In this document: one piece after another, positions 41,121 through 46,411 of the stretch | Layout: each line of letters begins with the position of its first letter | Position numbering within the stretch: the first letter of the stretch is position 1 | Origin: Capniomyces stellatus | Lineage: Eukaryota > Kickxellomycota > Harpellomycetes > Harpellales > Legeriomycetaceae | Assembly (NCBI GenBank): GCA_001661515.1 | Contig: LUVW01000050.1 | Span: 1-46,411 of the forward strand | Reading direction: 5' to 3' | DNA: 46,411 bases | The notes under the pieces: generated by a model | What the model was told of the DNA's origin: nothing | Seen by the model: the letters and a program-made list of their open reading frames with translations, nothing else | Database searches by the model: none | Program-made: the position numbers and the translations under genes

Positions 41121-42606
41121 CTAATATTTGCTACTTGAGGGGTATATACTTCGATATCGCTGATAAGCCTCGATTAGGTGCTTTGGTTGTATCGCGCCCT
41201 CGTCGCCCCACTCTTGCATAACACTCAGGGCTATAACACACAGTCAAAAGTGGTTTAAAAACAAATGTATATTTTACTTGCTCATCAAAACAAGAACCAA
41301 TTCAAGAAAGTTTGCTGAAAGTGGAACTAAAACATAGATAGTAAGGTGAGTATTTACTACTGATCTACTTACATATTTCGACAATTTCACCTACAAAGAT
41401 TTTGCTAAAACCAGCAACCACAAAATTCAATGTCTGGGAGATCTGCTGGTTAAGAATAGCACTTACGAGCTTTTTAACAGATCCCTTGTTTAAAGCTGTT
41501 CTGCGATACACCTCATATCTCAATCTCTGTTCTTCGGTTAGCTCATCTAATATTTCCCTAACACATCATTAACGCCGATTGCACCATTAGTATTAAAGTT
41601 GATATATATATTTATATACGAATAATACACTCAAACATAGTTTAGTAAAGCCCAAAAGCTTGCGAGCTCAAGCAGTTGGTTGGCAAACGCAGGCGTGCTG
41701 TTTGGCATATTGGCTATCAGGCACACTCCAGACTTACTTGATCTCCTCTTTGCTTTGCTTAACCACCAAAAACTGGTCTTCAATGGCGTATAATGATGAT
41801 TTCGAATCCTGTCCCTCGATGTCGTTGTCATTAAGAGCTTCTGGTGAGTTAGGAGCGTTTCCTGCTTTTCCTGAATCAGTTTGATCTTCAGCTGCCTCCT
41901 TATCCTTGCCATTAGCTTGATCACCATTGCTGGCTGAGCCAGTACGTTTTGTGTGTTGGTTGCCTTTGTTTTCCAAGTCCGAATGATCGGTCTGGTCGTT
42001 ATTTTCGTTTTCTCCAGATGCCGAGTCTTTTGTTTTTTGAGTTTTAGACTGTGCAGGATTCTTTAAATTTGAATTGCTCCTCCTTTTTAAATGTGGATTT
42101 AAAGAACTCGCGTTTTTACTTAGTGTACTTTGTTTGACTGTGCTGGATACCTCTGGAATAGCTCCATCGGTGTACTTTATTCTTTTGTGGACAACATTTG
42201 AAGGTGCCAACCCAGTGAGCGTTATCGTTTTGGTGTTTTTCACAAATATCGATTTTACCCCATTCCGAACTCCCCTTGCCCCCCTCTTGCCTAGTCGCAC
42301 AGACTTTATGGTATTTCTAAACCCCAGCAAACCACTCGCGATTGGCGTCGTAGCAGCTGGCGCCGCCGCTGACTTATTCGTTTTAGCTAGGCTAGATTCC
42401 TCTGTCTTTTTTAATTTTGAATTCGCGCTTTTTCTGTTTGCCTCTGTGTTTCTACCAGCTTCATTTCCTTGTGTACTTTTTATACCTTCGGAGTTGCACC
42501 CTACATCTTTGGGAGTGCTGGTGCTATTCAAAGACATTTTTTGCTCTGCTGATTTCGCTTTTTTTTTAAAAAATTTATCTGCGAAAATAGAAGAAGGATT
42601 TAGCAA
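41121..42606 (-). CDS. TAF11: TAF11: TFIID histone-fold subunit with long N-terminal region (387 aa)
   Basis: Three exons: 41738-42606, 41373-41557 and 41121-41230. Donors are GTAAGT and GTAAGT; acceptors are GTGTTAG and GTTATAG. Residues 1-289 are low-complexity, Lys/Ser/Asn/Asp-rich, and probably disordered. The histone-fold domain occupies the C-terminal 98 residues: EILDELTEEQRLRYEVYRRT, ALNKGSVKKLVSAILNQQIS, VVAGFSKIFVGEIVEI, then LSVMQEWGDEGAIQPKHLIE and AYQRYRS. These match TAF11 (hTAFII28) through RYE..RR..LNK, IKKLV and VFVGEIVE. TAF11 pairs with TAF13 in TFIID. The frame 41734-42606 alone would look like an orphan; only the splice to the downstream exons reveals the function. A second in-frame ATG (MSLNSTSTPKD) is possible. 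Confidence 0.93.
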
Positions 42607-42914
42607 CTTGATTGTTTGATATTTTTTTTACTTCTTTATTGAAACTATTTAATTAATTTTTTTATTTAAAAATGGCTCAAGCTGTTTTTTTGTTACTATT
42701 TTTAAATACATCTCATTCTCTTCAATCCAAAAATTCTAAATCCTAAATTTCCAAACTTTTACTTTGTCTTTGTCAATTCAATACAATATTCACTAATGCT
42801 AATCGAATATTCACTGGTTGATGTTTACTAGTCGGGTACTATATAGCATCATATTTTAAACGAATTTAAAAGAAAAAAAATATGATGTGTCAGGCTAAAT
42901 GTGGAATCTTTGTT
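42607..42914. other. Short intergenic region
   Basis: The 3' flank of PFD1 and promoter of TAF11, transcribed in the same direction. AT-rich; nothing further. Confidence 0.5.
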
Positions 42915-43410
42915 TTATTTTGGCTGGGCGTGATGTAAAAACTCTTTCAAGTTGTCTTGTGACTCTTTTAGCTCGCGTTCGAGGTAGGTTTGCTTTTTTG
43001 TCAATACTTCAATGCTTTCTTTCGACTGTTTTGATTCCTGTTCAAACTCTGCAAGAATTTTTGACTTGGATTCCTTGTAAAACATCTTCCCCAGTGATAT
43101 ATATGTGTTCACACCCTCAGGCAACTCTGATATTTCCTTTCTTGTCAAGTCGGATTTCCGAGCTTCCCTTGCAATTGAAGACAATTGCGAGTCGACTATA
43201 GATAGCTGGCGCTGGCTTTTTATAATCTTCTCCTGGATGTTCCCAAAGATCTAAACATCCCATCAAAATCAGTCTTGAATACACCTTCGATTTCTAAATT
43301 GGCTATCGAGCTATAATTACTATTCGCGAATTCATATTGTGTGTTCAATAAACAAAAGTCGTATTTAATTTGTGTTTATTGCTTACATGCTGTAAATCAG
43401 TGTTGCTCAT
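42915..43410 (-). CDS. PFD1: Prefoldin subunit 1 (119 aa)
   Basis: Exon 1 is a 24-base microexon (43387-43410, MSNTDLQH, GTAAGC donor). Exon 2 is 42915-43250 (acceptor GATGTTTAG), phase 0. The 119 residues fit the beta-class prefoldin size. N-terminal helix: IFGNIQEKIIKSQRQLSIVD..SSIAREARKS. The conserved beta-hairpin region is ISELPEGVNTYISLGKMFY. C-terminal helix: SIEVLTKKQTYLERELKESQ. The YxSLGKMF and KKQxYLERxLKExxxNL patterns are diagnostic of subunit 1. Prefoldin is the heterohexameric chaperone that hands nascent actin and tubulin to the CCT chaperonin. Confidence 0.92.
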
Positions 43411-45351
43411 TATAAGTAGGTAATAACAGTATGTATTTTAAAAATCCGAGTTCAAGCTCTAATAGTAAGTGAATCCCTGTTGATTTCTGTTTTGCGTCAA
43501 GTTTAGTAAAGCCTGAAAATATTTGCCTTTATCTCTAAACCTCCTTTAACCACTTTTCTATTTTATTTAACCAAGCGTTGTAAACGGGAGTAGTAGCGGG
43601 TTTAAAAACAAAAGCTTGTTCGAGTTTTAGTGGGTTTCCAGAGTTTATAGGTTTTGCGATTTTTTTTTCACCTTTAGAGTTGATTGGACTAAAGTTGTAT
43701 TTACATTATCTTTTTTTCAAATCTCAATCAATTTATCGAAAATATCATTAACGAAATCCTTAAAACCGCTAAAGTTTTAAGAGAAAAAGTTCCGAGCTTT
43801 CTAAACATCATTTTACCTCACTAAAACCAGCTATGTATTTTTTTTCATCTGGTCATTGTAAGGTGGAGCTTCTAACCAAGATGGTTTTGAGCAACTCTCG
43901 ATATAATTTCAATGTGAACTAAATTCAATGAGTCAGTAAAGTTGAACATTACACCTTAAAACGACCATAACTATGAACCAAGCCAGGAGTAGGTCCTAGC
44001 AAACAACTATAATAGTTTGCGAGTTCTTTACCTCAGTTAATAAAAACATAGAGCGCCATTTTCTGTTTGGAGCAGGCAATTCAATATAGAACAGATTATA
44101 GGTTGACGATTTGATCCGGATATTATACACCTAGAAAATTAAACTAATTGTTGGATACCATACACCTTCTACTTTGGAATCAAACTATTAAAACGATCCG
44201 CCAGATCTTTGAAAGTTAATGTGTCACAGTATTTTAAACCCTGTGTACCTAGCTTATTTCACTAAGAGTTTTGTTCATAAAACAGTAAACACTTTATTAT
44301 GTTGATGCTGTATGGTTACTAGCTAATTCTTAGCTTATTTTATTATCCTAATTATGGTGCTGCCTTTAAGCTTGTTTGTTATTTTTGTTTGTTTTTTATT
44401 TTAGTTTCCTTTTTTTGAATTTAATATTAATAGTTATTCAAAATTTATCCTTTTTTTACTTTTTGTTTTATTTTCACGCCCTTTTTTCGGTTTGGACACG
44501 ATCCAAACATTTTATATTCCTGTATAAACTGAAGCTAATAAACTGGTAACTAAACTGAATAATAAACTTGAATTGCTTTTTTAATAAAATGAACTAATAA
44601 TAACTTTAATGTGAATAATCGTGATTTTAAGAGTGTCTGGTAATATTGATGCACCTCTTGCTTCCATCGATCACATACTTGCAGATAAAACCAAAATACG
44701 ACATTGTAGTTATAATTAACCATACATAAAAAACCCCTTTTGGTGGGGGAAAATTGTTAATTGTATAAGAATTTAACGCCATTTCCTTTACCTCTTCTTT
44801 CTCCCTTTTTTACAAAGAGAACTTAGGATGTCACTTTCTACTTTTAGCTTTCAAAGACCTTTGTGACATCCGGTCGTAGTTTTACACCGCGAAAAAGATA
44901 CCTACTTGCACCATTCTTCCAGAAACTGCCCAATCTGTGACATTGACCTATCGTATAATTAACTACTAGTACTTATCGATTTTAGACTATAGAACCACAC
45001 GCTCTCTAGATTTGCATCCCAATTTTAATATGATGGCTCACTCGTTGAGCACAATTTAATTTAGATATTCCAATTAGGCTTTAATCAACTTCATTAACCG
45101 AAAAAATTAACAACATTTAATAACTAAAGCCATTGCATAAAACCACAACCAAGTCAATAAACAATACGTGAGTAATTGAATATTTTTAGCAACTAAACAA
45201 TCAGTTTGTGGGATCCTATATGGCTTAATGCACGGCTGACATATATATTATAGGCTTGAACCATTAATCAAAACTTGGAAAACTAAAAGTCAAAGTATGG
45301 TCAAATAAGTAGCCAAATAATTCTTAAGAACATACAATCCATGATTTAGTT
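43411..45351. other. 1.9-kb region without genes, next to the right inverted repeat
   Basis: No frame of interest on either strand and no RNA gene seen. It is AT-rich and stop-dense throughout, ending where the inverted repeat begins at 45352. Confidence 0.55.
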
Positions 45352-45540
45352 CTGTTCAAATATAAACACCCATGGTTGGTTTAGGATGGGAAAAATAAAC
45401 AGTTGTGTCGCGTGTTTGAGATGTTGTTTAGAAAGGGATGGAGCAATGACATTTTGATAGTGGTATTAAAACAACAATGTCAAACTGGGCAAGTGAAGAT
45501 GGATAAAGTAAATAAAGCAGATAAATAATTTCAATAAAAA

Positions 45541-45660
45541 ATAAATAAAGCAAATAAAGCAAATAAAGCAAATAAAGCAAATAATGTAAATAATGTAAAT
45601 AAAGCAAATAAAGCAGATACAACAGATAAAGCAGATAAAGTGAATAAAGCAAATAGAGAG
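45541..45660. repeat. 9-bp minisatellite, right copy (AAATAAAGC)n
   Basis: The complement of the 700-785 array but longer and more varied: AAATAAAGC units interspersed with AAATAATGT, AGATACAAC, AGATAAAGC and TGAATAAAGC. The longer, mixed structure shows divergence between the two ends. Confidence 0.88.
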
Positions 45661-45727
45661 AATAAAGTAGATTAATGCCAAGACAACACCATCAACCAAT
45701 TATGGATTGAGTGATCTATACATCTGA

Positions 45728-45901
45728 ATGTCTGTGCAGTTCCAAAATAAAGCGAGAACAATCAAACTGATTGTGGAAGTGGAAATGGAAGTGGAATCGG
45801 AGCTAGATTTACAGGGTCAGAATTTAAATTGGGATATGGATATGCCTGATTGTTCAAGTGGGCAGCAACAATGGCTAAATAAATGGGTGAATAGACACTA
45901 G
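45728..45901 (+). CDS. Small ORF inside the right inverted repeat (57 aa)
   Basis: The same frame as 442-615: MSVQFQNKA..VEVEMEVESELDL..SSGQQQWLNKWVNRH. It is more acidic than the left copy (Glu where the left has Lys and Val). No family is recognised; upstream in-frame stops in the minisatellite limit any extension. Confidence 0.3.
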   Translation: MSVQFQNKARTIKLIVEVEMEVESELDLQGQNLNWDMDMPDCSSGQQQWLNKWVNRH

Positions 45902-46322
45902 CCAATGTATTGGGAGTGTGGGATGTGGGGGCCGTGGACTTGGAAAGTGAAATAGAACATTCGATCAAATTACATAACAATAACAATATGAATGATAATA
46001 ACAATTACAGTAATAATATAAATGATTACTACAAAAAAAAAATAATAATAAATATAACAGTTAAAATTACAATAATAATATAGTATAATATAATATAATA
46101 AAGATAATTACAATAACGATGAAAATAATATGATAATGAAAATAATAATATGATATGATAATGATAATAATAGTAATATATAACAATAGCAATTACAATG
46201 ATACGGATAATGATACTGATGCTAATAATGATACTGATACTGATACTGATAATAAAAACAAGACTAACAAATGGGAACGGATAATGGTATGAACAAACAG
46301 TAAATGCGAGTAAACAAGTGAT

Positions 46323-46411
46323 CCTTGGATCATAGTACTAGACACAAACACGAAACACACCGTGTTTATGCCATCAGGCACGGAAATTGGAGCAGAGACA
46401 GCGGAAACAGC
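46323..46411. other. Outer flank of the right inverted repeat
   Basis: Eighty-nine bases less AT-rich than the repeat (CCTTGGATCATAGTACTAG.., GGAGCAGAGACAGCGG). It may be the continuation of the repeated element or unique flank; it cannot be decided here. Confidence 0.4.

Larger units (their letters stand above)
45352..46322. repeat. Right copy of ~970-bp inverted repeat
   Basis: Near-identical reverse complement of 1-976. The inner boundary is CTGTTCAAATATAAAC at 45352; further inward the two sides share nothing. Differences include single-base changes, the minisatellite at about 45541-45660 and one fewer 12-base unit in the outer ATC-rich part. Beyond 46322 another 89 bases continue with no counterpart, because the left copy starts at base 1. 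Confidence 0.95.

Noticed and set aside
1..46411. Inverted ends as a pure assembly fold-back artefact
   Set aside because: The two copies differ by substitutions and by different minisatellite structures, so both must exist as separate sequences; misplacement of one copy cannot be excluded.
1..46411. tRNA, rRNA, CRISPR array, transposase, reverse transcriptase, telomere repeat
   Set aside because: I looked for characteristic motifs on both strands and found none convincing; a covariance-model scan would be decisive for small RNAs.

Overview
This window is nuclear DNA from an AT-rich, intron-containing eukaryote, most likely a fungus. The genes are split by short introns (about 45-260 bases) with GT..AG ends and frequent CTAAT/CTAAC-type branch-point-like strings near the 3' splice site. 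The fungal call rests on a PET127-type mitochondrial protein, two cell-surface proteins of the KNH/Kre9-like (Ser-Thr-rich, GPI-anchored) type, a GET2-like protein, a GYP1-type TBC protein and an SPX-RING protein of the RING-14 type. I cannot name the species; an early-diverging lineage is a guess from base composition and intron density.

Layout. The ends (1-976 and 45352-46322) are nearly identical inverted repeats of about 970 bp. They carry a small open reading frame, a 9-bp minisatellite and ATT-rich low-complexity DNA. Between them, left to right, lie: an orphan coiled-coil/membrane protein (1759-3249, -); a repeat-bearing gene-poor stretch; a secreted GPI-type protein (5622-6316, +); an SPX-RING gene (6679-9382, -) with two splice junctions I cannot resolve; a doubtful small gene (about 10413-10968, -); a KNH-like surface protein with a Thr-rich hexapeptide repeat (11388-12349, -); an empty stretch; the GYP1-like TBC Rab-GAP (14781-16631, -); an orphan three-exon gene (16718-17403, -); TMA20/MCTS1 (18859-20149, +); TAF13 (20864-21504, -); a GMF/ADF-H protein (22063-22947, +); GET2-like (23317-24300, -); a possibly broken F-box-like gene (25345-25912, +); a secreted orphan (26216-26785, -); a PTC1-type PP2C phosphatase (28511-29880, +); an 800-residue secreted lysine/serine repeat protein (30147-32549, -); PET127 (34364-37471, +); a second KNH-like surface protein (38547-39344, +); a decayed paralogue of the 26.2 kb secreted orphan (39792-40227, -); a doubtful small gene (40764-40984, +); TAF11 (41121-42606, -); prefoldin subunit 1 (42915-43410, -); and about 1.9 kb without genes.

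The housekeeping genes serve unrelated processes: TFIID assembly, translation re-initiation and ribosome recycling, actin branch turnover, tail-anchored protein insertion, prefoldin, Rab inactivation and mitochondrial RNA metabolism. They are interspersed with lineage-specific secreted or surface proteins, several repeat-rich. There is one assembly gap (30101-30110) inside a poly-C run. I saw no rRNA, convincing tRNA, CRISPR array, recognisable transposase or reverse transcriptase. Exon structures were worked out by hand from reading frame, splice signals and remembered family patterns, so boundaries are proposals.
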